Shown here: one piece after another, positions 45,237 through 53,940 of the stretch
Numbering within the stretch: position 1 is the stretch's first letter
Layout of the letters: each line of letters starts with the position of its first letter
Source of the DNA: a bacterium
GTDB lineage: Bacteria > Gemmatimonadota > Gemmatimonadetes > Gemmatimonadales > Gemmatimonadaceae
Direction: 5' to 3'
Assembly (NCBI GenBank): GCA_021813725.1
Contig: JAKAJN010000004.1
Coordinates: 1-64,000, forward strand
DNA length: 64,000 bases
Program-made: the position numbers and the translations under genes
The notes under the pieces: model-generated
Database searches by the model: none
What the model saw: the letters and a program-made list of their open reading frames with translations, nothing else
What the model was told of the DNA's origin: nothing

Positions 45237-45584
45237 TCAGCCCTCGGGGCGTCGGTCCAGCCGGTGGAAGATGGCCTCCGCCACCGGCTGCCCGTCGCGC
45301 AGGTGTTCCACCACGATACGCTCGAGCAACTCGGGGGTGACCCCACCGTACCAGATCCCCTCGGGATAGACGGCCACGATCGGTCCCCCGGCGCACACCC
45401 CCAGACACGGCGCCTCGCTGCGCTTCACCCGGCGCGCCCCGAACAGCAGCCCCTCGCGCTGCAGCAGGCTGGCCAGCCGTGCGTACAGCGCGCGCCCCTT
45501 CCGGTCGGACGAACAGTAGCCGCCCGTGCAGACCAGCACGTGGCGGGCGTACGGCTCCATGAGAGGCGGTTGCTGGTCGTGCAT
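45237..45584 (-). CDS. Thioredoxin-like 2Fe-2S ferredoxin
   Basis: A 115-residue protein with the four cysteines of the thioredoxin-like [2Fe-2S] ferredoxin fold: CTGGYCSS (Cys19, Cys24) and CLGVCAGGP (Cys60, Cys64). YPEGIWYGG and the C-terminal ERIVVEHLRDGQPV helix are typical of the family. It probably passes electrons or stores a cluster; the partner is unknown. A paralogue with the same fold is encoded at 48502-48846, and an M16 protease gene lies between. Divergent from that gene by 92 bases. Confidence 0.9.
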   Translation of the reverse strand: MHDQQPPLMEPYARHVLVCTGGYCSSDRKGRALYARLASLLQREGLLFGARRVKRSEAPCLGVCAGGPIVAVYPEGIWYGGVTPELLERIVVEHLRDGQPVAEAIFHRLDRRPEG

Positions 45585-45676
45585 GACGAAGATGGGTGTG
45601 CCGGCAATCTAACCGACACCGTCCACCATGCGCGGCGCCGCTTGCCCCGGGCGACGCCGCCGTCCATCGTCCCGTG

Positions 45677-48505
45677 ATGCGAAACTCCCTCCGCTGGATC
45701 CTGCTCGGCAGCGTCGCGCTCTCCGCTGGCGCGCGAGCGCAGGCCCCCTCTGCCGCCGCCCCCGCCCGTGTCGACGCGATGCCGGTGGACTCGGCCATCA
45801 TCGGCGGGACGCTCCCCAATGGCGTGCGCTACTTCGTGCGCCGCAACGAGCGTCCAGCCAAGCGCGCCGAACTGCGGCTCGCCATCGGCGCCGGTTCGAT
45901 CCTCGAGGACGACACCCAGCGCGGGATTGCGCACTACGTCGAGCACATGGCCTTCAACGGCACCCGGCGCTTCCCCAAGCAGCAGATCGTGGCGTTCCTC
46001 GAACGCAGCGGGATGCGCTTCGGCGCCGACCTCAACGCGTACACGAGCTTCGACGAAACCGTCTACCAACTGCAGATCCCCACCGACACCGCCGCCCTGC
46101 TGAACACCGCGCTCGACGTGCTGCAGGATTGGGCGTCGGCGATCAGCTTCGACAGCACCGAGTTCGAACGCGAACGCGGCGTGATCGTCGAGGAATGGCG
46201 CCTCGGCCGCGGCGCCGGTCAACGCATCGCCGACCGGCATTTTGCCGAGCAGTTCCGCGGCTCACGGTACGCCGAACGCATGCCGATCGGGACGAAGGAG
46301 AGCTTGGATGGCGCGACGGTCGCGGCGGCGCGACGCTTCTACGCCGACTGGTACCGCCCCGACTTGATGACGGTGGTGGCGGTCGGCGACTTCGACGCCG
46401 CGGCTGTCGTGCAAGCCATCCGGGCGCGCTTCGGCGCGCTGCGTTCTCCCGCCGCGCCGCGACCGCGCGTCGTCTACGGCGCGCCCGATCACGCCGACAC
46501 GCGCGTGGTCATCTCCTCGGACAAGGAGTTTCCGCAGAGTCTCGTGCAGGCGGATTGGGTGCTGCCGCCGCGGCCGCGCGGCACCGTGGCCGCGTGGCGT
46601 GCCGGCGTGGTCTCGCGCATCTACAACGCCCTCATCGGACAGCGCTTTGGCGAACTCTCCCAGCGCGAGAGCACACCGTTTGCCTTTGCGTACGCTGGCA
46701 TCGGTTCGCTCGTTCCCGCCGCGGATGCCTTCACGGCGGCGGCCGTCGTGAAGGAAAGCCGGTTCACCGACGCGTTGACGGCGACGCTCGCTGAACTCGA
46801 GCGGGCACGCCGGTTCGGCTTCACCGCCACGGAACTGGAGCGGCAGAAGGTCAGCCTGATGCGGGCCTTCGAGCGCGGCGTCTCCGAGGCGTCCAAGACG
46901 GAGTCGCGGATCTACGCCGAGCAGTTGACGGCGCACGCCCTGCGGCAGGGCCCAATCGCCAGCGCGGCGCAGGTACTGCAACTCGCCACGCGCCTGCTCC
47001 CGGGGATCACCCTGGATGAGGTGAACCACGCCGCCGACCAATGGATGCCGGAACGCAATCGCACCATTGCCGTCGGCGCACCGCAGCGCCCGGACATCAC
47101 GCTGCCGACCGATTCCGCCCTGCGGGCGGTCTTCGCGCGCGTCCACGACGAACCGCTCGTGGCCTACGTGGACTCGGCGGCCAACCAACCTTTGGTCGCT
47201 GTCCCCCCCACGCCCGGCCGGATCACCGCGACACGCACGATCGCCGACCTTGGCATCACCGAGTGGACGCTCGCCAATGGCATTCGCGTGCTGCTCAAGC
47301 CGACCGACTTCAAGAACGACCAGGTTCTGTTCAGCGGGCGGCGCCCGGGCGGCTACTCGTTGCTCGACAACGCCGATCACAATGTCGCGACGCTCTCCGA
47401 TTTTGTCCTGGGCGGCGCCGGCGACTTCAGCGAAAACCAGTTGCGTCGGATGCTCACGGGGAAGATCGCGAACGCCGGCGTCGCGGTGGGCGAGAACGGC
47501 GAGGCGGCATACGGATCGGCATCGCCACGTGACCTCCCGACGATGTTCGAGCTGTTCTGGCTGCAGGCCACCGCGCCACGGCTCGACACGGCACTGTTCA
47601 ACGCCGGCCGCGCGATGATGAAGGCCGAGATGCAGAACAGCCGCAACACGCCGGAGCAGGCGTTCGGCGACACGGTGGACGTCGTACTGGCCAACTACAA
47701 TCCGCGGTTCCGGCTCTTCCAGCCCGAGCAGCTCGACTCGCTCGATGTGCGGCGCGCGTACGCGCTCTACCGGCAGCGGTTCGCGTCGTTCACGGGCTTC
47801 ACGTTCTACCTCGTGGGCAACTTCACGCTCGACGGCATTCGCCCGCTCGTCGAGCGCTATCTCGGCGCGCTGCCAACCGGCGGCCCGGTCGAGACCTTCG
47901 TGGATCGGGGCATCCGCCCGCCGACCGGCGTGGTCTCCCGGATCGTGCACAAGGGGACGGCGCCGAAGGCGTATTCACGGATCATCTTCCACGGGGCGTT
48001 CGAGTACTCGTGGGAACATCGCCTCGAGCTCGACGCGCTGCAGCAGCTGCTGGACATGCGACTGCGCGACGCGCTGCGCGAAGACAAGGGCGGCACGTAC
48101 GGTGTCGGTGTCAGCGCGATGGGGAGCTGGATTCCCTACGCGCGGTACAGCGTCTCTCTCAGCTTCGGCTCCGCGCCGGAGCGCGTCGAGGAACTGGCGG
48201 CGGCCGCGTTCGCCGTCATTGATTCCGTGAAGCGCACCGGCCCGAGCGCCGACGAGATGGCGAAGATCCGCGAGACGTTCCTGCGCGCGCACGAGACCGG
48301 CCTGCGGGAGAACGCGGCGTGGCTGCGCTGGATGAGCGACCACGACGAAGACGGGCGCGACCAGCACGCCACGGTGCAGTACCCGGCGCTCGTGGAGCGG
48401 CTCACGCCCGACCAATTGCGCGACGCCGCGCGGCGCTACCTCGACCTGACGCAGTACGCGCGCTTCACGCTGCTGCCGGAGGAAACGCCGAAGGCCGTGC
48501 CCTAG
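45677..48505 (+). CDS. M16 family zinc metalloprotease (pitrilysin type), exported
   Basis: A 942-residue protein from ATG 45677 with a signal peptide (ILLGSVALSAGARAQ). Two M16 repeats: the active half has the inverted zinc motif HYVEH (His86, Glu89, His90) and distal Glu in IVEEWRLG; the second half (about 540 onward, GITEWTLANGIRVLLKPTD) has lost the motif, as is normal. It degrades peptides in the periplasm. The full-length single chain resembles PqqL-type proteins. Its stop shares the palindrome CTAG with the convergent ferredoxin gene. Confidence 0.92.
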   Translation: MRNSLRWILLGSVALSAGARAQAPSAAAPARVDAMPVDSAIIGGTLPNGVRYFVRRNERPAKRAELRLAIGAGSILEDDTQRGIAHYVEHMAFNGTRRFPKQQIVAFLERSGMRFGADLNAYTSFDETVYQLQIPTDTAALLNTALDVLQDWASAISFDSTEFERERGVIVEEWRLGRGAGQRIADRHFAEQFRGSRYAERMPIGTKESLDGATVAAARRFYADWYRPDLMTVVAVGDFDAAAVVQAIRARFGALRSPAAPRPRVVYGAPDHADTRVVISSDKEFPQSLVQADWVLPPRPRGTVAAWRAGVVSRIYNALIGQRFGELSQRESTPFAFAYAGIGSLVPAADAFTAAAVVKESRFTDALTATLAELERARRFGFTATELERQKVSLMRAFERGVSEASKTESRIYAEQLTAHALRQGPIASAAQVLQLATRLLPGITLDEVNHAADQWMPERNRTIAVGAPQRPDITLPTDSALRAVFARVHDEPLVAYVDSAANQPLVAVPPTPGRITATRTIADLGITEWTLANGIRVLLKPTDFKNDQVLFSGRRPGGYSLLDNADHNVATLSDFVLGGAGDFSENQLRRMLTGKIANAGVAVGENGEAAYGSASPRDLPTMFELFWLQATAPRLDTALFNAGRAMMKAEMQNSRNTPEQAFGDTVDVVLANYNPRFRLFQPEQLDSLDVRRAYALYRQRFASFTGFTFYLVGNFTLDGIRPLVERYLGALPTGGPVETFVDRGIRPPTGVVSRIVHKGTAPKAYSRIIFHGAFEYSWEHRLELDALQQLLDMRLRDALREDKGGTYGVGVSAMGSWIPYARYSVSLSFGSAPERVEELAAAAFAVIDSVKRTGPSADEMAKIRETFLRAHETGLRENAAWLRWMSDHDEDGRDQHATVQYPALVERLTPDQLRDAARRYLDLTQYARFTLLPEETPKAVP

Positions 48506-48846
48506 GCGCGCGGCGGGAGTGGTTCGTCGAGCGGGAGCTTGTTGTCCCCGGGTGGCGCGACGTAGCGCAGCTCCTCCACCGGACGCCCGCCTTGCAGGTG
48601 CTCGCTGACGATGCGTGCCGCGTCGGCCGGCTTCACCGCGCAATACCAGACATCCTCCGGATACACGACCACCATCGGTCCGTGCCCACACTGCCCAAGG
48701 CATCCCGAGTGGTTCACGCGCACCTGGCCCTTGATGCCGGCGTCGACGACCGCCGAGCGAAGCGCCTGAAAGACCGCTTTGGAGTCCTGCGTGGGGCAGG
48801 TCTTCCCGGAGGTGCAGACGAAGACGTGCTGCTGGTATTGGCCCAT
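48502..48846 (-). CDS. Thioredoxin-like 2Fe-2S ferredoxin (paralogue)
   Basis: A 114-residue protein with CTSGKTCPT (Cys11, Cys17) and CLGQCGHGP (Cys49, Cys53). YPEDVWYCAVKPAD and the ARIVSEHLQGGRPVEE helix match the family and the paralogue at 45237-45584. The extra Cys in WYCAV is notable. It overlaps the M16 gene by four bases at the stops (CTAG, 48502-48505). CsaA is encoded divergently. Electron-transfer partner unknown. Confidence 0.9.
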   Translation of the reverse strand: MGQYQQHVFVCTSGKTCPTQDSKAVFQALRSAVVDAGIKGQVRVNHSGCLGQCGHGPMVVVYPEDVWYCAVKPADAARIVSEHLQGGRPVEELRYVAPPGDNKLPLDEPLPPRA

Positions 48847-48922
48847 GCGAGCAAACTAGCGGCGAGCGCCGGGCCCGCGCGACCCTGATGCGCCGGCGGC
48901 CCGCGGCCAGTAGGTTCGGCGC

Positions 48923-49255
48923 ATGCCCACACCCCACGATTTCTTCGAGATTGACCTTCGCGTGGGGACGGTGCTGCGCGCCGAGCCGTTCGAGCGCGCC
49001 GTGAAGCCGTCCATTCGACTGGAGATCGACTTCGGCCCCGAGTTGGGCATTCGCAGATCGAGCGCCCAGCTCACGATGCATTACACGCCGGAGTCCCTGA
49101 TCGGCCGCCAGGTGGTGGCCGTGACGAATATCGGGACGCGCAACATCGCCGGATTCACGAGTGAGGTGCTGGTGCTCGGGGCGATGCCGCAGGCGAGCGA
49201 GGTGGTGCTGTTGGCGCTCGAGCGGCCGGTCGCGAATGGGGTCAGGATTGGGTGA
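48923..49255 (+). CDS. csaA: tRNA-binding protein CsaA-like
   Basis: A 110-residue OB-fold protein with the EMAP/tRNA-binding signature: FFEIDLRVGTVLRAEPFERA, then LGIRRSSAQLTMHYTPESLIG, VAVTNIGTRNIAGFTSEVLVLG. This matches CsaA, a small dimeric protein with tRNA-binding and proposed export-chaperone roles. Length is typical. It is divergent from the ferredoxin gene and followed by a heptamer repeat element and osmC. Confidence 0.92.
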   Translation: MPTPHDFFEIDLRVGTVLRAEPFERAVKPSIRLEIDFGPELGIRRSSAQLTMHYTPESLIGRQVVAVTNIGTRNIAGFTSEVLVLGAMPQASEVVLLALERPVANGVRIG

Positions 49256-49259
49256 TGCA

Positions 49260-49351
49260 GACGGTAGACGGGAGACGGGAGACGGGAGAGATTCCGAACG
49301 GAGCAGTCGCCGCCGGCTGACACTTCCGTCTCCCGTCCTCCGTCTCCCGTC
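49260..49351. repeat. Inverted GACGGGA heptamer array
   Basis: Four forward heptamers (49260-49290) and four inverted ones (49324-49351) flank about 33 unique bases, between the csaA stop and the osmC start. The pair can fold into a stem of about 28 bases. The neighbouring genes run in the same direction, so it could act as a terminator or attenuator between them. Confidence 0.7.
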
Positions 49352-49366
49352 ACTCGCCCCACGCTC

Positions 49367-49789
49367 ATGCCTTCTGTCCATCCCCACAACCGCGTCCAGC
49401 TCAAGTGGGCCGGCGATCATCGCTTCGACGCCGGCCGCCCCGACGGTCCGCAGATCCGCGTGGATGCGTCCGCGCAGACCGGCCCCGGACCCGTGGATAC
49501 GCTGCTCATCGGCCTCGGCGCCTGCACGGGCGTGGACGTCGTGGACATCCTCGCCAAGCGGCGCACGCCGGTGGAGTCGCTCGGCATCGAGGTGCAGGGA
49601 GAGCGGCGCGAACAAACCCCGCGACGCGTGATGAAAGCGCATCTCATTTATCGCATTGACGGCGCCGGCATCGAGCGCGTACACGCCGAACGCGCGGTGG
49701 AACTGGCCATCACCAAGTACTGCAGCGTGAGGGACTCGCTGGACCCCGCCATTCCCGTCACCTGGTCGGTGGTCGTCAACGGCGCCTGA
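49367..49789 (+). CDS. OsmC/Ohr family protein
   Basis: A 140-residue protein with the two redox cysteines of the OsmC fold: LIGLGACTGVDVVDILAKRR (Cys about 52) and ITKYCSVRDSL (Cys about 115). The spacing fits OsmC-type thiol peroxidases, which reduce organic hydroperoxides in the cytoplasm, rather than a typical Ohr. It follows the heptamer repeat element and may share a transcript with csaA. Substrate preference cannot be told. Confidence 0.9.
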   Translation: MPSVHPHNRVQLKWAGDHRFDAGRPDGPQIRVDASAQTGPGPVDTLLIGLGACTGVDVVDILAKRRTPVESLGIEVQGERREQTPRRVMKAHLIYRIDGAGIERVHAERAVELAITKYCSVRDSLDPAIPVTWSVVVNGA

Positions 49790-49932
49790 ACCAATTCGGC
49801 CGGTGCTGCCGTAGTAAACGGCGGACCGCGTTCACTTGTCTAATTATGGATGTCGGCCGCGCGGTGCATCAGCACCGTGTGCGTGCCGCACGTATGTAGA
49901 AGGTTCCCTCCCCTGACCGGAGCGTCACCACC

Positions 49933-52002
49933 ATGCGCGCTACTCCCCTGATCCTCGCTCTCGCGCTCGCTGTGCCGTTCGCGGGGCAGGCATCGGCGCA
50001 GGTCTGGCTCAATGCCGACACCTCGAAGAAGGTCAATCAGTCCAACTTCCGCGCGCTCGAAGACTGGCCCGCGCCCAATGACCGGCGTCGCGCGTCGGGC
50101 GCGCCGGGCGCCAGATACTGGCAGCAGCAGGTGGACTATACCATCAAGGTCGCGCTCGACACGACCACGCATCGGCTCAACGGGAGCGAAGTGGTCACGT
50201 ACCACAACAACTCGCCCGACAAGCTGAGCTACTTGTGGTTCCAGCTCGACCAGAACATCGAGAAGAAGGATTCGCGCGCCAACGCGATGGCCGGCGCGAT
50301 TCCAAAGGGAATGGACCCGCGCTTCCGCCGCTTCCTGATGAGCGACGTCGAGTTCGGCTACACGCTCGCCCGGGTACAGCTCATCGACGCACAGGGAAAG
50401 CGCAAGGACGCGCGCTACACCCTCAATGGCACGCAGATGCGCGTCAACCTCGACGCACCGCTCGGCACGGGCCAGACGGTGCAGGTGGCGATCGACTGGT
50501 CGCACGAAGTGCCCAACGGCGGACGCAACGGGCGCGGGCAGAAGGAGAAGCTGAAGGACGGCTGGGAGTACCTGAACGCGCAGTGGTTCCCGCGCGCCGC
50601 CGTCTATGACGACGTGAACGGCTGGCAGAACAACCAGTTCCTCGGGATGGGCGAGTTCTACCTCGAGTTCGGCAACTACGATGTCAGCATCACCGTGCCG
50701 CACGACCACATCGTCCGCGCCACGGGCATGCTGCAGAACCCCGCCGAGGTGCTCACCGCGACGCAGCGCGCACGGCTCAAGCAGGCCTTCGCGGCCGACA
50801 CGCCGGTGTACATCATCAAGCCCGAGGAGATCGCGACACCGGCCATCCGCCCCGCCGGCACCGGCAACCTGACGTGGCACTTCACCGCGCGGAACGTGCG
50901 CGACTTTGCCTGGGCGTCGTCGCGCGGCTTTGCGTGGGACGCGATGGGCTTCCGCTACGCCAAGGGTGGCCGGACCATCGAGCTGAACTCCGTGTATCCG
51001 CGCGAGGGCATGCCCGTCTGGAACAAGATCAGCACCAAGGCCATCGCGCAGACGATGGTGACGTACGGGCGGATGGCGTTCGAGTATCCCTATCCGCAGG
51101 CGTCGAATGTGCACGGCGCGGTGGGCGGGATGGAGTACCCGATGATCGCTTTCTGCGGCGCGCGCCCGCGCCCGGATGGCACGTACGACAAGTCGCTCGA
51201 GTATTCGCTGGCCGGCGTCACCATTCACGAAGTCGGGCACAACTGGTTCCCGATGATTGTCGCGTCCGACGAGCGGATGTGGACGTGGATGGACGAGGGG
51301 CTCAACTCGTTCCTCGAGCACTACGGGTCCATTGATTTCGACAAGGACTGGCCGGCAATGCGGCTTCCGGGGAATCCGAAAAGCATCGCCAACTTCATGC
51401 GCCTGGCCAATCCTGTGCCGATCATGGAGCATTCCGACCTGAACGTGCGCAATACGTTTGGCCCCAATGGTTATACCAAGCCGGCGAGCGGTCTCGTGAT
51501 GCTGCGCGAGCACATCACGAACCCGGCCGCGTTTGACGACGCGTTTCGCGGCTACAGTCAGCGCTGGATGTTCAAGCACCCGCAGCCGGCCGATTTCTTC
51601 CGCTCCATGGAGGACGGACTCGGCGAGTCGCTCAACTGGTTCTGGCGCGGCTGGTTCTACACGGGCTACTTCAACGACCAGGCCCTGGCGGGCGTCGAGC
51701 GGCAGAACGCCAAGGAAGTGGTCGGCGACGACTCGAAGGGGACCGGCTATTATCGCATCACCATCGAGCAGAAGGGCGGCATCGTGATGCCGGTGGAGAT
51801 GGACATCACCTACACCGACGGCACCACGGAGCGTGTAAAGCTTCCCGCCGACATCTGGCGCACGAACGAGAAGCAGTTCACGTACGGCAAGTTCACCAGC
51901 AAGGAGATCGCGCAGGTGGTGGTGGATCCCGACGAAGTCTTCGCCGATGTGAATCGCTCGAACAACACGTGGAAGAAGCCGGCGGCGGCGCCGTTGCCGT
52001 AG
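49933..52002 (+). CDS. M1 family aminopeptidase, exported
   Basis: A 689-residue metallopeptidase with a signal peptide (ILALALAVPFAGQASAQ). The zinc site HEVGHNW is at about residue 432, with the distal Glu in MDEGLNSFLEHYG. The exopeptidase motif appears as VGGMEYPMIAF in place of GAMEN, as in several Bacteroidota and Gemmatimonadota members. N-terminal beta domain (residues 40-250) and C-terminal beta-rich part are present; the long ERAP-type helical domain is not. It trims N-terminal residues from peptides outside the cytoplasm. Convergent with moaB. Confidence 0.93.
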   Translation: MRATPLILALALAVPFAGQASAQVWLNADTSKKVNQSNFRALEDWPAPNDRRRASGAPGARYWQQQVDYTIKVALDTTTHRLNGSEVVTYHNNSPDKLSYLWFQLDQNIEKKDSRANAMAGAIPKGMDPRFRRFLMSDVEFGYTLARVQLIDAQGKRKDARYTLNGTQMRVNLDAPLGTGQTVQVAIDWSHEVPNGGRNGRGQKEKLKDGWEYLNAQWFPRAAVYDDVNGWQNNQFLGMGEFYLEFGNYDVSITVPHDHIVRATGMLQNPAEVLTATQRARLKQAFAADTPVYIIKPEEIATPAIRPAGTGNLTWHFTARNVRDFAWASSRGFAWDAMGFRYAKGGRTIELNSVYPREGMPVWNKISTKAIAQTMVTYGRMAFEYPYPQASNVHGAVGGMEYPMIAFCGARPRPDGTYDKSLEYSLAGVTIHEVGHNWFPMIVASDERMWTWMDEGLNSFLEHYGSIDFDKDWPAMRLPGNPKSIANFMRLANPVPIMEHSDLNVRNTFGPNGYTKPASGLVMLREHITNPAAFDDAFRGYSQRWMFKHPQPADFFRSMEDGLGESLNWFWRGWFYTGYFNDQALAGVERQNAKEVVGDDSKGTGYYRITIEQKGGIVMPVEMDITYTDGTTERVKLPADIWRTNEKQFTYGKFTSKEIAQVVVDPDEVFADVNRSNNTWKKPAAAPLP

Positions 52003-52014
52003 CGGCGCGCCGGC

Positions 52015-52548
52015 CTAGCGCCGGATCTCGCGCAGCACGTGCTTCAGCTCCGGGATGATCAGGCGCGTCAACGCCAACTCGACCGCCGCCTTCGACCCGG
52101 GCATCACGGCGACGAACTTTCCGCGGACCGCTCCGGCCAGCGCTCGGCTCAACATCGCCGCGGCGCCGATCTGCTCGAGGTAGCTCAACGACCGAAACAG
52201 CTCGCCGAACCCCGGCAGCTCGCGGTCGAGGAGCGGCTGCACCACCTGGACAGTGCGGTCCCGCGAGCCGAGGCCGGTGCCGCCCGTGCACAGCACCACG
52301 TCGACGTCGGTGCGCGCGAGTGCAGTCTCAAGCGCCGTGCGCAGCGGCGCCTCGTCGTTGGTGAGGAGGTCTCGCGCGACGACGATATGCCCGGCGTCGG
52401 TCAGCAGTCGTTCCATCAGGGCCCCGGATTCGTCCGTGGCGAGCGTGCGCGAATCGCTGACGGTGAACACCAGGCAGCGTGCGCTGTCGTGCTGCGCCGC
52501 ATCTGCCCGATGCTCAGCGGTGCTGGTTGAACGGTTGTTGTGGGTCAT
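52015..52548 (-). CDS. moaB: Molybdenum cofactor biosynthesis protein MoaB (molybdopterin adenylyltransferase type)
   Basis: A 177-residue protein from ATG 52548. The MoCF fold is clear: LVFTVSDSRTLATDESGAL, then CTGGTGLGSRDRTVQVV with the GGTG...RDxT motif, and VMPGSKAAVELAL. It adenylates molybdopterin or binds the precursor in Mo-cofactor assembly. Length fits MoaB. The gene lies downstream of rsgA with a 67-base gap on the same strand. No other Mo-cofactor gene is in the window. Confidence 0.93.
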   Translation of the reverse strand: MTHNNRSTSTAEHRADAAQHDSARCLVFTVSDSRTLATDESGALMERLLTDAGHIVVARDLLTNDEAPLRTALETALARTDVDVVLCTGGTGLGSRDRTVQVVQPLLDRELPGFGELFRSLSYLEQIGAAAMLSRALAGAVRGKFVAVMPGSKAAVELALTRLIIPELKHVLREIRR

Positions 52549-52615
52549 GACGGAATCTCCAGACTCCGGTTGGTGCCGGGAATGCGGTACCGTGCGCTGC
52601 TCACTGCACCTGTAC

Positions 52616-53548
52616 CTAGTAGTTCCGCTCTGCCGCTTCGAGTTCACTCAACAGTTTGGCATAACTTTCGTGCCGCGCCGCGCTGATTGCCCCGCGCGCC
52701 ACGCCGTCGCGCACGGCGCACCCGGGCTCGGCGAGGTGCCGGCAGTCCTGGAACCGGCACTCGCCAAGCGACGGCCGGAACTCGGGGAAGCAGTGGTCGA
52801 GCGAGGCGGAAGGAAGACCCCAGAGTCCGACCTCGCGCAATCCGGGCGTGTCCACCACGTAACCGCCGCCGGGGAGCGGCACGAGTACCGCTCCGACCGT
52901 CGTGTGGCGCCCCTTGTTCACCGACTCGGAAATCTCCCCGACACGAAGGCTGAGCCCGGGATAGAGCGCATTGATGAGCGACGACTTGCCGACGCCGCTT
53001 GGCCCGGAAAGGGCCGTCACGCGATTGGTGAGCCGGTCACGCAGCGCGTCGAGTCCGGTCGGCTGCTTGACGCTCGTCCGATGCACCGGGTAGCCTGCGG
53101 CCTCGTACGGCACGGCGAGCGCGTCCACCATCGCGGCGTCGGTGACGAGGTCCACCTTGTTCAGCACGAGCGCCGCTGGCAGTTCGTTCCCTTCGGCGAT
53201 CACGAGGAAGCGGTCGATCATCCGCACGTGCGGTTCCGGCTTCGCGATGGCGAAGACGATGACCACCTGGTCCACGTTGGCCACGACGACGCGCTCGCCG
53301 CGCGCGCCACCCGGGGCGCGGCGCGCAAGCTGGCTCCGGCGCGGATGGATATGGGTGATGCTCCACCCGCCGCCACGGGCACCTTCGATGATGTCCACGT
53401 CGTCGCCCACCGCGAGCTTGTCGAAGCGATCGCCCTGCTTGAGCCGGCCGCGCAGCGAGACCTCGTGGTCGGTGCCGTCGTCGGCGCGCACGCGCCACAC
53501 GCCGCCCGTGCCGCTCAGCACCACGCCGCGCCGCCGCTCGCCGCTCAC
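52616..53548 (-). CDS. rsgA: Ribosome small-subunit-dependent GTPase A
   Basis: A 310-residue circularly permuted GTPase that checks late 30S assembly. OB domain at the N-terminus (VVLSGTGGVWRVRADDG), G4 LNKVDLV, G1 GPSGVGKSSLINAL, G3 DTPGL, and a C-terminal zinc motif CRFQDCRHLAEPGC with the Cys/His ligands. All motifs are intact. Its start overlaps the stop of a small unknown gene (ATGA, 53545-53548), which in turn overlaps the proline dehydrogenase gene, so these form one operon. Confidence 0.95.
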   Translation of the reverse strand: MSGERRRGVVLSGTGGVWRVRADDGTDHEVSLRGRLKQGDRFDKLAVGDDVDIIEGARGGGWSITHIHPRRSQLARRAPGGARGERVVVANVDQVVIVFAIAKPEPHVRMIDRFLVIAEGNELPAALVLNKVDLVTDAAMVDALAVPYEAAGYPVHRTSVKQPTGLDALRDRLTNRVTALSGPSGVGKSSLINALYPGLSLRVGEISESVNKGRHTTVGAVLVPLPGGGYVVDTPGLREVGLWGLPSASLDHCFPEFRPSLGECRFQDCRHLAEPGCAVRDGVARGAISAARHESYAKLLSELEAAERNY

Positions 53549-53940
53549 GTATCGTCCTCGCGCATCACGTCAAACCAGCGGCGCCCGTGCTCGCCGTCGC
53601 GTGCGCGGACGAGGGCGTCGAGAAGCTGCTGGCACTCGGTGAGGGGCGTCGCGCTCGCGAGCGCGTGCGCCCCTTCGGCGGAATCGGCGTAGGCGAGGAA
53701 CTCTGTCTCGAGATGCCCTTCGATGCCCTGCTCGCCGATGCGGCGCCACTGCAGGAAGACGACATAGGCGCCAAACGGGCGCGCGGGGTCGCCCGTCTCG
53801 TCCGTGAGCACCTCGAGCGAATACGACAGGCCGTCCCGTCCCTCCAGCGCCGCCGCTCGGCCATGCACGGCGGCGAACCCGCCGACCGTGCGTTCGTCGC
53901 CGCGTGCGTGATCGGGCGGAAGGAACCGGCCGTGGTTCAC
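53545..53940 (-). CDS. Unknown protein between proline dehydrogenase and rsgA
   Basis: A 131-residue protein from GTG 53940. This start is chosen because GTGA overlaps the stop of the proline dehydrogenase gene at 53937-53940, and the stop overlaps the rsgA start. The sequence is acidic and mixed alpha/beta (YSLEVLTDETGDPARPFG, then YVVFLQWRRIGEQGIEGH). No family was recognised. The double overlap argues that it is real and co-translated. Confidence 0.7.
   Translation of the reverse strand: MNHGRFLPPDHARGDERTVGGFAAVHGRAAALEGRDGLSYSLEVLTDETGDPARPFGAYVVFLQWRRIGEQGIEGHLETEFLAYADSAEGAHALASATPLTECQQLLDALVRARDGEHGRRWFDVMREDDT

Noticed and set aside
42827-45340. An 837-residue plus-strand open frame
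   Set aside because: Antisense to the amidohydrolase gene and small neighbours; no family motifs.
49260-49351. CRISPR array
   Set aside because: The repeat unit is seven bases, directly tandem and inverted, with no spacers and no cas genes.
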